From: an uncultured Prevotella sp.
GTDB taxonomy: Bacteria > Bacteroidota > Bacteroidia > Bacteroidales > Bacteroidaceae
DNA: 64,000 bases
Reading direction: 5' to 3'
NCBI GenBank assembly: GCA_900317685.1
Contig: ONHQ01000012.1
Coordinates: 1-64,000 of the forward strand
Every line of letters begins with the position of its first letter. Positions within the stretch are counted from its first letter, which is position 1. Shown here piece after piece: positions 1 to 8,875 of this stretch. A model generated the notes under the pieces. That model did no database searches, was not told the DNA's origin, and worked only from the letters and a program-made list of their open reading frames with translations. Both the position numbers and the translations under genes were made by a program.

Positions 1-87
1 ATAAAAGTGTTTTGGCGCAATTTGTTTATAATCAATTATTTACTAATATTTAACGCTGTCTGTAAAGATATAAATATGGTCAGGACA
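1..87. other. AT-rich sequence beyond the broken hsdS
   Basis: This stretch lies 3' of the prematurely ended hsdS reading frame. It is AT-rich, has stops in all frames I followed and does not read on as specificity-subunit sequence. It may be the edge of an inserted element or a recombined segment; no transposase is visible because the window ends here. Confidence 0.4.
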
Positions 88-249
88 CTACACTAGTTCT
101 CCACTATTTATCCAAGGAATATCGCCATTCTCATAATATTCTTGTTTTGAAGCTGTAGGCGTAGATCCCGATGAGGTTTCAAAGACATCTGAAATTTTTA
201 TTTCTTTCCAACCGTGTGGAATTATCCTTTTCCTTTTATTTTTTTTCAT
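88..249 (-). pseudogene. hsdS: Truncated type I restriction specificity subunit (HsdS remnant)
   Basis: An ATG at 249 opens a 53-codon frame ending in TAG at 88-90. The translation carries the usual start of an HsdS subunit: a basic N-terminus, a PHGWKEIKISDVFE block, then GSTPTASKQEYYENGDIPW and INSGEL, which match the first conserved part of the first target-recognition domain. Full HsdS proteins are about 400 residues with two such domains, so only about an eighth is present. It starts 4 bases after the rhuM stop and is the last reading frame of the hsdR-hsdM-rhuM operon. Without a complete S subunit the type I enzyme could neither find its site nor methylate, unless another hsdS lies to the left of the window. 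Interruption by a mobile element or an invertible hsdS cassette are both possible. Confidence 0.75.
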
Positions 250-253
250 ATTC

Positions 254-1261
254 CTATTCCCCCTTTAGTTTTCTTATTTCCTTATCAAAATCCGAGTCAA
301 TCTTCTGTGTCTTGTTGAAGATATCATATTCCTGTTCTGCTTTGGCTTTAGCTTCTGCAGCAGAAATCTTTCCCTTGTCAGGCAAGATGTGGTAGTTGCG
401 GAATTCCAAGAACTTGTTGACACTGGCAGAGAACTGATCCATCGTGAATGTGTTCTCACGTTCTATGAGATCCTCTATGTAGTCGAAGAAGCCTGTTACT
501 GCACGCTCCAAACGTTTGATCTGTTCCGGTTGCAAGTAGTTTTTTGCTATGCTGACATCTGACTTCAAAACCCTGCCGTCGGGTGCATGCTTCCATGTTG
601 TTAACCCCATGTGGTCTTTTGTATGATCCGCCTGCGTGTATATGATTTCAGCTGCCGTCATACCAGTGATGGCATAATGGAAACGATTTTGGATCATGGC
701 ATAGAAATCGCGAGTCGTTGGAGAGCTCTTATCGTAGTCGGTGCTGCACTCCGCATAAATGTCAGTAATCTGCTGCCATATACGGCGCTCACTTGCACGA
801 ATGGAACGGACGCGCTCAAGGAGTTCGCGGAAATAGTCTTTACCAAACACGGCAGTACCCTGCTTGAGTCGCTCATCGTCAAGGGCAAACCCCTTTGTGA
901 TGTATTCCTTCAACACCAACGTTGCCCACTGGCGGAACTTCGTGGCTCTGATGGAATTGACACGATAACCGACCGAGATTATAGCATCGAGAGAATAGAA
1001 TTCTACTTGAGACTTCTGGGTTTTCCCTTTAATAGCTCCATGTTGAGTGGTTATTTCCAATTTGGAAACAACCACTTCTTTCTGCAATTCTCCCTCCTCG
1101 AAAATATTCTTCAGATGTTTACTTATAGCGGGAATTCCTACCCCAAAGAGCTGTGCCATAGCCTTCTGGGTACACCATATTGTGCCGTCCTTTACAATGA
1201 CTTGTACCTTGCCCTGCTCGTCGGGCATGCTATATAGCAGAAACTGTATCTCGTTTTCCAT
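254..1261 (-). CDS. rhuM: RhuM family protein in the type I R-M operon
   Basis: A 335-residue cytoplasmic protein of the RhuM (virulence RhuM) family. The N-terminus has the family pattern: QVIVKDGTIWCTQKAMAQLF, a helix-turn-helix-like AISKHLKNIFEEGEL, then FYSLDAIISVGYRVNS and FRQWATLVLKEYITKGFALD. The biochemical role is unknown. RhuM genes are common in Bacteroidetes between the M and S genes of type I systems, as here: it starts one base after the hsdM stop and ends 4 bases before the hsdS remnant. The tight packing indicates co-transcription. The family assignment is firm; any part in restriction control or DNA binding is inferred from position and the HTH-like segment. Confidence 0.85.
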   Translation of the reverse strand: MENEIQFLLYSMPDEQGKVQVIVKDGTIWCTQKAMAQLFGVGIPAISKHLKNIFEEGELQKEVVVSKLEITTQHGAIKGKTQKSQVEFYSLDAIISVGYRVNSIRATKFRQWATLVLKEYITKGFALDDERLKQGTAVFGKDYFRELLERVRSIRASERRIWQQITDIYAECSTDYDKSSPTTRDFYAMIQNRFHYAITGMTAAEIIYTQADHTKDHMGLTTWKHAPDGRVLKSDVSIAKNYLQPEQIKRLERAVTGFFDYIEDLIERENTFTMDQFSASVNKFLEFRNYHILPDKGKISAAEAKAKAEQEYDIFNKTQKIDSDFDKEIRKLKGE

Positions 1262-1262
1262 T

Positions 1263-2927
1263 CTATTCTCCTTTTACATCCTCGTTGAATTTTAGACTTG
1301 CCAGTTGCTTCATGATCTCTTCCTCAAGCTTGTGGCTTTCCTCAAACTGCTTTGCAAGCGTCGATTTGTATTCTGTCATTCGACGGTTGAACTCTTCCTC
1401 GGTGATATCAACGTAGTCAATCTTGATGTCGAAGTATTGTCCGGCAGAAAAGCTATACTTCTTTTCCTTAATCTCATCAAGCGATACCACTTTAGAGAAA
1501 TCATCAACATCTTCCATACTACGGAAAGTGTTCACAATCTTGTCCTCGTCGGCTGTACTGAGCACGGTCCGCTGGTTCTTGTCAACCTTTTCTATCGTTC
1601 CGAGTTTGGAAGCATCTATCAGAATGACCTTGTCATCCTTTTTGCCTTTATCGATAAAGACAACGCTGACATTGGTGCCCGTGTTGGCGAATATGTTGGA
1701 AGGCATAGAGACTATTCCACGCAGCCACCCCTTGTCCACCAACTTCTTACGGATGGCCAATGGTATCTTTGCTGATGCGGTGAGAAAACCAGTTGGGACG
1801 ACAACAGCCGCCTTACCAGTGTCTTTCAGAATATAGAGAATATGCTGAATGAAGACAAGATATATCTCCATCTTTTGCTTGTCACCCTTTGGCACGTTTG
1901 GGATGCCAGCAAAGAAGCGGTCGGTGTTTTTGAATGCAGCATTGGTAACCGTCTGACTAAAGTCCTCTTTAAACGGAGGATTGCTGACTACATAGTCGAA
2001 CATCTTATCGAACGTGCCGTCCTTGCGCTCATGTCCCCAGTCTATCAGTGAATCTCCTTGAATGACATTTGGCAATGATGAGACGAGATTGTTGAGGATC
2101 AGGTTCAGGCGAAGCATCGTCGTTGACTTCTGGCTCTGATCCTGCGTGAAGATAGAACAGTTTGCCTCACCTATCTGATGGGCCAAAGCCATCACGAGCG
2201 TACCTGTTCCTGCCGTAGGGTCGCAGGTTGCAGCACTATGGATAGTCTCATCCGGCGAAACAAGTAGACGGGCCATGATCGTCGCCACGGCATGAGGTGT
2301 GAAATACTCTCCATATTTTCCACTGTCTTTATTGTAGTCGCTGACAAGATACTCAAATACTGTTGAGAAGAAGTCGTACTTTTGATGGAATATATCCTCA
2401 AAGTTGAAGGTGGTCAGGTTGTTGATGAGCGCACGGGCAAAGTCATCGCGCTTATCGGGATCTGTCACATAGTTTGTCAACGACTCCAACAGTGCAACAC
2501 TGCTCTTTCCGGATGTCTTGACACTAAACTTGTCGGCATTGAGCTGACCGAGCGAAACCATAGTATTGTCAAAAACACTGGAGAAATCGCCCTCGTTCAT
2601 GCGATTATACAGATTGGCTATCAGATGTTCGGGCTTGAGTTTAGGCGTATCGGCTGGCAGATAGTCCCAAACATCCTCACGCTCCTCATCGGTCATAGCA
2701 GTATAAGCACTCTCCCAATGAGCAGCCTCGTTAAAACGCGAGCGATACTCTTCATTCTGAATATGCTTCAACTCATAACCGAACTTATCATTGAGGAACT
2801 TATACAGGAACATCTGTACGACAATTTTATACTCATTGCCGTCACCGCTCAATCCGTTGTTTCCACAAGTGGCGCGTAGCGCGTCAATCAGGTCTTCTGT
2901 TTTCTTTATTATATCTGATGTGCTCAT
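1263..2927 (-). CDS. hsdM: Type I restriction-modification system, DNA methyltransferase subunit M
   Basis: A 554-residue N6-adenine DNA methyltransferase subunit. An N-terminal helical HsdM_N domain occupies about residues 5-160, followed by the catalytic domain with EYFTPHAVATIMARLL, SAM-binding motif I DPTAGTGTL (about 236-244) and catalytic motif IV NPPF (about 316-319). In the complete enzyme two M subunits and one S subunit methylate the recognition site, and HsdR adds restriction. The ATG at 2927 shares one base with the hsdR stop, so the two are translationally coupled. Length and motifs are normal, so the protein itself appears intact although its S partner here is broken. Confidence 0.95.
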   Translation of the reverse strand: MSTSDIIKKTEDLIDALRATCGNNGLSGDGNEYKIVVQMFLYKFLNDKFGYELKHIQNEEYRSRFNEAAHWESAYTAMTDEEREDVWDYLPADTPKLKPEHLIANLYNRMNEGDFSSVFDNTMVSLGQLNADKFSVKTSGKSSVALLESLTNYVTDPDKRDDFARALINNLTTFNFEDIFHQKYDFFSTVFEYLVSDYNKDSGKYGEYFTPHAVATIMARLLVSPDETIHSAATCDPTAGTGTLVMALAHQIGEANCSIFTQDQSQKSTTMLRLNLILNNLVSSLPNVIQGDSLIDWGHERKDGTFDKMFDYVVSNPPFKEDFSQTVTNAAFKNTDRFFAGIPNVPKGDKQKMEIYLVFIQHILYILKDTGKAAVVVPTGFLTASAKIPLAIRKKLVDKGWLRGIVSMPSNIFANTGTNVSVVFIDKGKKDDKVILIDASKLGTIEKVDKNQRTVLSTADEDKIVNTFRSMEDVDDFSKVVSLDEIKEKKYSFSAGQYFDIKIDYVDITEEEFNRRMTEYKSTLAKQFEESHKLEEEIMKQLASLKFNEDVKGE

Positions 2928-5900
2928 TAAAATCTCTTATATTGGTGTTCGTACTCGTTGGTAATAATCCCTGCCAGATATCTGCGGTCGGCAGGCTTTG
3001 CTTTGACTTCCATCTTATGAAGTATCTGCGTAATGCAATTCTTCACCTGATCAGTGAAAAACGGTACATTATTGATGAGGTCCAAATTATTCAACAACAT
3101 TGTATCAATATTGTCTTTCATCGTGTTGAGTGCAAAACATGTTTCCACTTCCGAGGGAGAGATAATCACCTTGCCTGTCGACTTTTGTTCTCTGATAATA
3201 CGCTTGTGGGCTCTGACAAACTTGGCATCGCCCTTGTATTTCTTTTGCAGGGCAGCATTGCGCTTATTGATCTCCTTGATTTTCGTCATCATGTCGTCCA
3301 TGAACCCGATGTCTTCCTTAGCTTCTGCAACATTGGACGGCTCAAAGCCTTTCTTTCTGAAATACTTTTTTATCTCGTCGAGAAGGGAGACATAATCGTC
3401 ATCATCTTGGTCGATATTTTCAGCCAATTCATCCGAAAGTGCGCGCTTCTTATATTGCAGCTCGCTTTTTAAGTTGTCGTTGATGACCAGTTCCCCGCTT
3501 CCTTTCTTATGGAACTTGAATTCAATCGTGCCCAATGCTTCATTGACCATAGAGGCTACCTCTGCCTCATGGTTGAAGACATCCTTCAGATTGAGGTTGC
3601 TGATACGGTCGTTGACCACTTTCAGCAGGTTGTTGATATTGCCGGGTTGCATGGCCTTCACTTTCGCCTTTAGCTCTTCTGAGCCAAAAGTACGGACCTC
3701 ATTCCATGTGGCTTTGGCTTCTTCAAGCTTATGCCGGATGATGATCAGTTTGTTGTGGTCATCAATATCTTCCATCTGCTGGGCAAACTCCTCCGCATTG
3801 TCGGTTGTGTAGTCAAAGAGAACCTCCTGCACATCCCTCATGGTTTCCTTGATTTCATCTTCTGAAACCATGACGTGCTCAACGCTCGCATCCTCAGACT
3901 GTCCAGTGTCGAACTTGCCGAGTTCTGCCGCATAAGCGTTGTTGATGTCGTTGAAGTTCTGCCTGATGTCGGCGAAATCAACTACATATCCGAATCGGAT
4001 GTCCTTGTACGGTCTGTTCACACGTGTGAGCGCCTGAAGAAGATTATGGTCTTTCAACTTGCGGCCAAGATACAATCTCTTCAGCCGTGGCGCGTCAAAA
4101 CCCGTCAAGAGCATATTATTGACTATCAGCAAATCAGGCTCTGCCTTCTTTCTAAATTGCAGAGAGATGTTTGCACGCTTCTCTTTGTCATAATAATCGT
4201 GCAATATCAGCTCTACTTTAAGTCCTGAGTTATCTTGGTTTGGCAATGTGCCATCGTCTTCCGGGATAACTGCACCAACCTTGGGTACGTATGTGTAATG
4301 ACCGGTCTCATCCTTATGTGCCCCCATCTTATACAGACGGAACATCATGCGGGCCTGTTTATTTGTTTCACATACGATCATGCCGCCAAGCGACGGATCG
4401 TCCATTTGCAAGCGGAAGCGTTTGAAGTCATTGACGATATAGTCGAGCAAAGCTCCCACATACCTTTCATTCTCAATTATGGTTTGCCTCTTGATATCCT
4501 CCTTCTTAACCTTTATCGTTTCTTCGAGGTCGGACCATATCTCTTGTAATCGCAGCCGATAGCTGGTCTCTATATCCTCGCGCATCATGCGCTTGGTAAA
4601 GCCATCCTCAATAGAGCGATTGTAATAATAGGTACTGATATAGTTGCCAAAGACATCCGTGGTCTTTCGTTCCTCGCCGATAAGCGGTGTGCCGGTCAAA
4701 GCGATACGAATGGCCTTCGGATCACTTTCAAACAGGCGGCTGAGGAATGAACCTTTGGGGTTGTAGTCACGATGTGCTTCATCAAGGAAATATACCCGTT
4801 GGATGTTCGTAGCATATTTAGAGACGTTGATCTTACCGTCAGAATCTTTCAGTTTCTGAATATTGACGACGATTATCTCATGTTCGCCCGAGTTGTTCTC
4901 CTGTGCCTTTTCGTTGCTGAAAGTATTCATCAGCTCATCGCGATTCTCCACATTGATGACATGCAAGCCACGGTTGGAGAACTCTGTCGTAGCCTGTTCC
5001 ATCAAATCGAGACGGTCTACGAAAAAGTAGAACTTGGGAATGATATGTTTCTCCGTATAATAGTCGGTAAGCACACGTGTGGCAAAATAAGAGAGTGCCG
5101 TCTTACCGGAGCCTTGTGTATGCCATATAATTCCGCTTTGCTTGCCATCATCAATGGTCTTGCGAATCGCCTGGGTTCCGAATAATTGAGGATAGCGCAT
5201 TACATGTTTTTGGAGGACATGTTTTTGCGTGTCTTCATCAATATAATCGAGGTAGACAAAACCATAGCGTAGTAAATAAAGAAGACGTTCCCTGGAGCAC
5301 AAGGATGTGATAATCCTGTTAGTCGGTGTCGCTGGATTCTTGTCCGTTTCGTACTCAGGGGAGGATTTCAGCACAATATTATTGTTGTCCTTGAGAATAT
5401 AATTCTCAGTTTCTTCCTTCAAGGGCAAGTAATTGAAGTCCTTGTAGAAGTCGGCGCTTTCTTCGCGAAACACATTGAAGTGCATTCGCTTCTTATCTAT
5501 ACAACCGTAGAATGCGCCTTGGACAGGCTTGGACGTAGTAAAGTCGTACTCCTTGTTGTCAGAGAATATCATCAACTGTGTTAGGTTGATAAATCTGCGA
5601 AATTTGGGATTAGGAAGACGCTGGTCATTCATGCGATGAAGTTCAACAAGTATTCCGCCTTTGTTGTTGGGCTTCTTCACCTCAATAAAGACAAGTGGCA
5701 GGCCATTGATAAGCAAAGTGATGTCAGGCCGAAACTCGTCACCTCCGTTGATGCACGGCATCTCGGTCACACAGGCCCAGTCGTTAGCTTCTGGATGCTC
5801 AAAGTCAATAAACTTTATGCCGCTATTGGATGAAATCATCCTGTAGAACTCACGGCCCAGGTCTTCATTGTTCAGCTTATTACGGATATCGCCAAGCAGT

Positions 5901-6085
5901 AGACTGATGGACTCTTCTGTCAACCGAGGATTGAATTTCCTTATCTGTCTGGCGAAAATATCCTTGGCAATATTTGTCTCTGGGTCAAGGTCTAACTCCT
6001 TTAACGCATGATAAGTGTATCCGATGCGCGTAAGGTGCATCAGAGCAGGAAACTTAACTCGCGTATTCTCATTAAAACCTGCCAT
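2927..6085 (-). CDS. hsdR: Type I restriction enzyme, R subunit
   Basis: A 1052-residue motor and nuclease subunit. The N-terminal PD-(D/E)xK nuclease is visible as RPDITLL (Asp121) and FIEVKK (Glu135, Lys137). The SF2 translocase follows, with Walker A HTQGSGKT (about 322-329), DEAH box FLDEAHRD (435-438) and motif III ALTGTP. The C-terminal region is helical and charged, as in subunits that dock on M2S. It is the first gene of a four-gene operon reading leftward. The start is an ATG at 6085, about 27 bases downstream of a -7-like box. Base composition is AT-richer than the genes to its right, which fits horizontal acquisition. The frame is intact. Confidence 0.95.
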   Translation of the reverse strand: MAGFNENTRVKFPALMHLTRIGYTYHALKELDLDPETNIAKDIFARQIRKFNPRLTEESISLLLGDIRNKLNNEDLGREFYRMISSNSGIKFIDFEHPEANDWACVTEMPCINGGDEFRPDITLLINGLPLVFIEVKKPNNKGGILVELHRMNDQRLPNPKFRRFINLTQLMIFSDNKEYDFTTSKPVQGAFYGCIDKKRMHFNVFREESADFYKDFNYLPLKEETENYILKDNNNIVLKSSPEYETDKNPATPTNRIITSLCSRERLLYLLRYGFVYLDYIDEDTQKHVLQKHVMRYPQLFGTQAIRKTIDDGKQSGIIWHTQGSGKTALSYFATRVLTDYYTEKHIIPKFYFFVDRLDLMEQATTEFSNRGLHVINVENRDELMNTFSNEKAQENNSGEHEIIVVNIQKLKDSDGKINVSKYATNIQRVYFLDEAHRDYNPKGSFLSRLFESDPKAIRIALTGTPLIGEERKTTDVFGNYISTYYYNRSIEDGFTKRMMREDIETSYRLRLQEIWSDLEETIKVKKEDIKRQTIIENERYVGALLDYIVNDFKRFRLQMDDPSLGGMIVCETNKQARMMFRLYKMGAHKDETGHYTYVPKVGAVIPEDDGTLPNQDNSGLKVELILHDYYDKEKRANISLQFRKKAEPDLLIVNNMLLTGFDAPRLKRLYLGRKLKDHNLLQALTRVNRPYKDIRFGYVVDFADIRQNFNDINNAYAAELGKFDTGQSEDASVEHVMVSEDEIKETMRDVQEVLFDYTTDNAEEFAQQMEDIDDHNKLIIIRHKLEEAKATWNEVRTFGSEELKAKVKAMQPGNINNLLKVVNDRISNLNLKDVFNHEAEVASMVNEALGTIEFKFHKKGSGELVINDNLKSELQYKKRALSDELAENIDQDDDDYVSLLDEIKKYFRKKGFEPSNVAEAKEDIGFMDDMMTKIKEINKRNAALQKKYKGDAKFVRAHKRIIREQKSTGKVIISPSEVETCFALNTMKDNIDTMLLNNLDLINNVPFFTDQVKNCITQILHKMEVKAKPADRRYLAGIITNEYEHQYKRF

Positions 6086-6111
6086 ATCTACTTTTAGTCT
6101 TGTTCAATATG

Positions 6112-6119
6112 CAAATTTA
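6112..6119 (-). promoter_or_regulatory. Probable -7 box of the hsdR operon
   Basis: On the minus strand this reads TAAATTTG, matching the Bacteroidetes -7 consensus TAnnTTTG, about 27 bases upstream of the hsdR ATG. No clear -33 TTTG is present at the standard spacing. Confidence 0.45.
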
Positions 6120-6177
6120 GTGATTTTATTTGAAATTGCGTAATACCGTAATAAAAATATGTAGTGCTACATTTATC

Positions 6178-7968
6178 TCACTTCTTCTTGTAGTAGTGTG
6201 CATAGTTGAAGAAGGGCTCTGTGACTACAGTCTTGCTCGACGCGCGGTACACATTGCCGTAAGGATCATGGGCGCGTACGGTGATCTCTGCTGTGGGCGA
6301 CGAAGGCTCGTAGTAGTAGAGATGGTTCATGATCAGATACTTATTGTTTTTTCCAACAAAATGATAGGGCACCGACACTGCGTAGCGATGGTGATAGCCT
6401 ACGGCAAAGGCGTCCTGTCCTTCACCGCTGAGGCGCTTCATCGGGTGCTCCACACCGTTCTCGATGGCGTAGACCTTCCACCGCGAGTCGGCGTTGAAGA
6501 CGTTGGCCACGATCACGCCTTTGTCGCGCGGCAGGCCCCAGTCGGCGGCATACGACTCACCGTTGAAGTCCGTGTCGGCGCGGAAGAGTGTCATCTGCGT
6601 CATGCGGTTCCACAGAGTGCCTTTATAATAATCGGTGTAGATCGCCGTACCTTGGAAGCCATAGACATAGTATCCGTTGGGCGTGCCGCAGATGTTGATG
6701 TTCGACTGCCAGATGTTTCCGCAGGCTGCCGCATGGCAATGCTCCAGGAGATGGCGGCCGTGGTAGTCTACCTCATGGTTCAATGCGAAGTGGGTGTGAC
6801 CGCAGAAGAGCTCGTAGCCTCCTTTGAACGTGCTGAGCAGAGAGAGTATCTCGGTGAGGCGTGACGACGTGAAGTGTCCCACCTCCGTGGCGATGCCCAC
6901 GGGTTCTGCACCTTTCTTCGGCCGTGTGCCCATGGTGAGTGGGATATGATAGCAGAGCACCACCTTCTTTTGTTTGTCGGCCAGGGCCAGGTCCTGCTTG
7001 AGCCACGCCATCTGCTGGTCGGTGAGCTCGCCGGGCTGCCAGTAGATGCTGCCGCGATAGAAGTGGCAATCGTTGAAGCACACATAGTGCTCGTCGCCAC
7101 GGTCAAACGAGTAGTCGGTGGGTCCCCACGCCTCTTCCCATTTGCGCTTGTAGAGGTCTTTGCCGTCCTGGTCGTGGTTGCCGATGACGGAGAACAGTCT
7201 CATGCGTGAGGCACCGAGTGTCTTGCGAATCTTGGTCTCTAAGGTAGCGTTGAAGCCGCCATAGTATTGCACGTCGTCGCCCATGCTCAGTCCGTAGACG
7301 GGCAGGTCATTGGGCAGCGCCTTCAACGTCCGACGGACATCGGTCATCGTCTCTTTGGAGAAGCGTGCCACATCGGTGATCTTCACTGGATTGTCGTTTG
7401 GTCCTGTATAATAAGGGCTATAGGCGTTGGTCACCTGCGGGTCGCCGAAGACAAGCATGGCATAGCGGCTCTCCTTACCCGTGGGCAGCGGCTTCAGCCG
7501 GAAGTCATAGACAGAGTCAGCGGGCGTGATGCGCTGATAGATGCAGGCCGTGTGGTCCTTGTGGCTGTGCGTGGGCACCTCGGCCCAGTCGGGGACGGTG
7601 TAGTAGACGAAGTGTGCGGCGGCCCGGCGGCGCAGGGCATAGTGGCCCAGTGAGTCGGTCTTCACGCACTCGATGCCGTCGCTGACGGTCACAGCGGCTA
7701 CCGGTGTGCCGTCGGTGCGTCGCAGCGTGCCTTGTATCATCGTAGAAGGCTTGGGAATGGGCTTCAGCAGATGAGGCTTGAGGGCGCGGCGCATGGTGTC
7801 GCGCACCGTGTCGGCATGGTGCTTGACGGCCGAGACCTGATGCTTGGGCTGGTCGTCGCTGTCGTCGGACTGATGCCAGACGCTGACCACAGCAGCTACG
7901 ACCACGAGGGTAGCGATGAGCGCTGCCAGGGTGAGCAATAGTGTATGTCGTTTCTCTTTATTATCCAT
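6178..7968 (-). CDS. Membrane-anchored or secreted calcineurin-like metallophosphoesterase
   Basis: A 596-residue phosphoesterase with the three-part Bacteroidetes layout. After a short basic start comes one hydrophobic segment (about residues 8-30), a signal anchor or signal peptide. An N-terminal beta-sandwich (MetallophosN type, about 75-170) holds IQGTLRRTDGTPVAAVTVSD. The catalytic domain shows the metal ligands in order: VFGDPQ, SMGDDV, VIGNHDQDGK, CYHIPL and GHTHFA. A C-terminal beta domain closes the protein. It most likely acts in the periplasm or at the cell surface; the phosphoester substrate cannot be told from sequence. I chose the ATG at 7968, preceded by GAAAGG, over an upstream in-frame TTG at 7983. 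The gene diverges from fabG. Confidence 0.85.
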   Translation of the reverse strand: MDNKEKRHTLLLTLAALIATLVVVAAVVSVWHQSDDSDDQPKHQVSAVKHHADTVRDTMRRALKPHLLKPIPKPSTMIQGTLRRTDGTPVAAVTVSDGIECVKTDSLGHYALRRRAAAHFVYYTVPDWAEVPTHSHKDHTACIYQRITPADSVYDFRLKPLPTGKESRYAMLVFGDPQVTNAYSPYYTGPNDNPVKITDVARFSKETMTDVRRTLKALPNDLPVYGLSMGDDVQYYGGFNATLETKIRKTLGASRMRLFSVIGNHDQDGKDLYKRKWEEAWGPTDYSFDRGDEHYVCFNDCHFYRGSIYWQPGELTDQQMAWLKQDLALADKQKKVVLCYHIPLTMGTRPKKGAEPVGIATEVGHFTSSRLTEILSLLSTFKGGYELFCGHTHFALNHEVDYHGRHLLEHCHAAACGNIWQSNINICGTPNGYYVYGFQGTAIYTDYYKGTLWNRMTQMTLFRADTDFNGESYAADWGLPRDKGVIVANVFNADSRWKVYAIENGVEHPMKRLSGEGQDAFAVGYHHRYAVSVPYHFVGKNNKYLIMNHLYYYEPSSPTAEITVRAHDPYGNVYRASSKTVVTEPFFNYAHYYKKK

Positions 7969-7987
7969 TGTGAAGCCTTTCAAGCGA

Positions 7988-7995
7988 CAAAGTTA
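7988..7995 (-). promoter_or_regulatory. Probable -7 box for the metallophosphoesterase gene
   Basis: On the minus strand it reads TAACTTTG (consensus TAnnTTTG), about 20 bases before the ATG at 7968, implying a short leader. It forms a divergent pair with the fabG box at 8041-8048. Confidence 0.5.
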
Positions 7996-8040
7996 CATAA
8001 TAATAACGACTTTTTGTGCTTTTATTCCGTCAATATTTCG

Positions 8041-8048
8041 TAACTTTG
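8041..8048 (+). promoter_or_regulatory. Probable -7 box for fabG
   Basis: TAACTTTG matches the Bacteroidetes -7 consensus and lies about 55 bases before the fabG ATG. A TTTG at 8013-8016 could be the -33 element but the spacing of 24 is longer than usual. Confidence 0.5.
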
Positions 8049-8103
8049 CGCTGACAAAGACATTTTGAAACACTTTATTGATTAAATAACAACTCTAAAC
8101 GTT

Positions 8104-8865
8104 ATGGAAAAGAAAGGATTATTGGAGGGTAAGACCGCGCTCATCACCGGTGCTGCCCGTGGTATCGGCAAGGCCATTGCCCTGCGCTTTGCTCAGGAAG
8201 GTGCTAACATTGCCTTCACCGACCTCGCTATCGACGAGGAGCACGGCGGTCTGGAGACCGAGCGTGAGCTCAACGCACTGGGTGTGAAAGCCAAGGGCTA
8301 TGCCAGCAACGCTGCTGACTTCGCACAGACTGAGGCTACCGTGAAGCAGGTTGTCGCTGACTTTGGCTCTGTGGAGATCCTGGTCAACAACGCCGGTATC
8401 ACCAAGGACGGACTGATGCTGCGCATGACCGAGGCACAGTGGGATGCTGTCATCGCCGTGAACCTCAAGAGCGCCTTCAACTTCATCCATGCTTGTATTC
8501 CTTATATGATGCGTCAGCGCGACGGCCGCATCATCAACATGAGCTCTGTCGTCGGCGTGCATGGCAATGCCGGACAGTGCAACTACTCTGCTTCCAAGGC
8601 TGGTCTGATCGCTTTGGCAAAGAGTATCGCTCAGGAGATGGGCCCCAAGGGCATCCGTGCCAACGCCATCGCTCCGGGCTTCATCGACACCGCTATGACG
8701 CAGGCACTGCCTGAGCCCGTACGCAAGCAGTGGGTCAGCCACATCCCTGTACGTCGTGCAGGTACGGTCAACGACATCGCTGACACGGCTGTCTATCTGG
8801 CTTCCGACCTCTCCAGCTATGTCTCCGGTCAGGTCATCCAGGTCGATGGCGGCATGAACATGTAA
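8104..8865 (+). CDS. fabG: 3-oxoacyl-ACP reductase (short-chain dehydrogenase)
   Basis: A 253-residue SDR enzyme that reduces 3-oxoacyl-ACP with NADPH in fatty acid elongation, in the cytoplasm. The Rossmann glycine motif TGAARGIGKA is near the N-terminus. NNAGITKDG follows, then the catalytic set N (VNLKSAFN), S (NMSSVVG) and Y-x-x-x-K (YSASKAG). The C-terminus VIQVDGGMNM is typical of FabG. The length is the family norm (244-255). A pseudouridine synthase gene starts 10 bases after its stop, so the two probably share a transcript. Other SDR substrates cannot be excluded, but the motif set strongly favours FabG. Confidence 0.93.
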   Translation: MEKKGLLEGKTALITGAARGIGKAIALRFAQEGANIAFTDLAIDEEHGGLETERELNALGVKAKGYASNAADFAQTEATVKQVVADFGSVEILVNNAGITKDGLMLRMTEAQWDAVIAVNLKSAFNFIHACIPYMMRQRDGRIINMSSVVGVHGNAGQCNYSASKAGLIALAKSIAQEMGPKGIRANAIAPGFIDTAMTQALPEPVRKQWVSHIPVRRAGTVNDIADTAVYLASDLSSYVSGQVIQVDGGMNM

Positions 8866-8875
8866 GTTGTGTCGT

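Noticed and set aside
171..395. Plus-strand frame of 74 codons at the left end
   Set aside because: Antisense to rhuM and the hsdS remnant; Ser/Phe-rich shadow.
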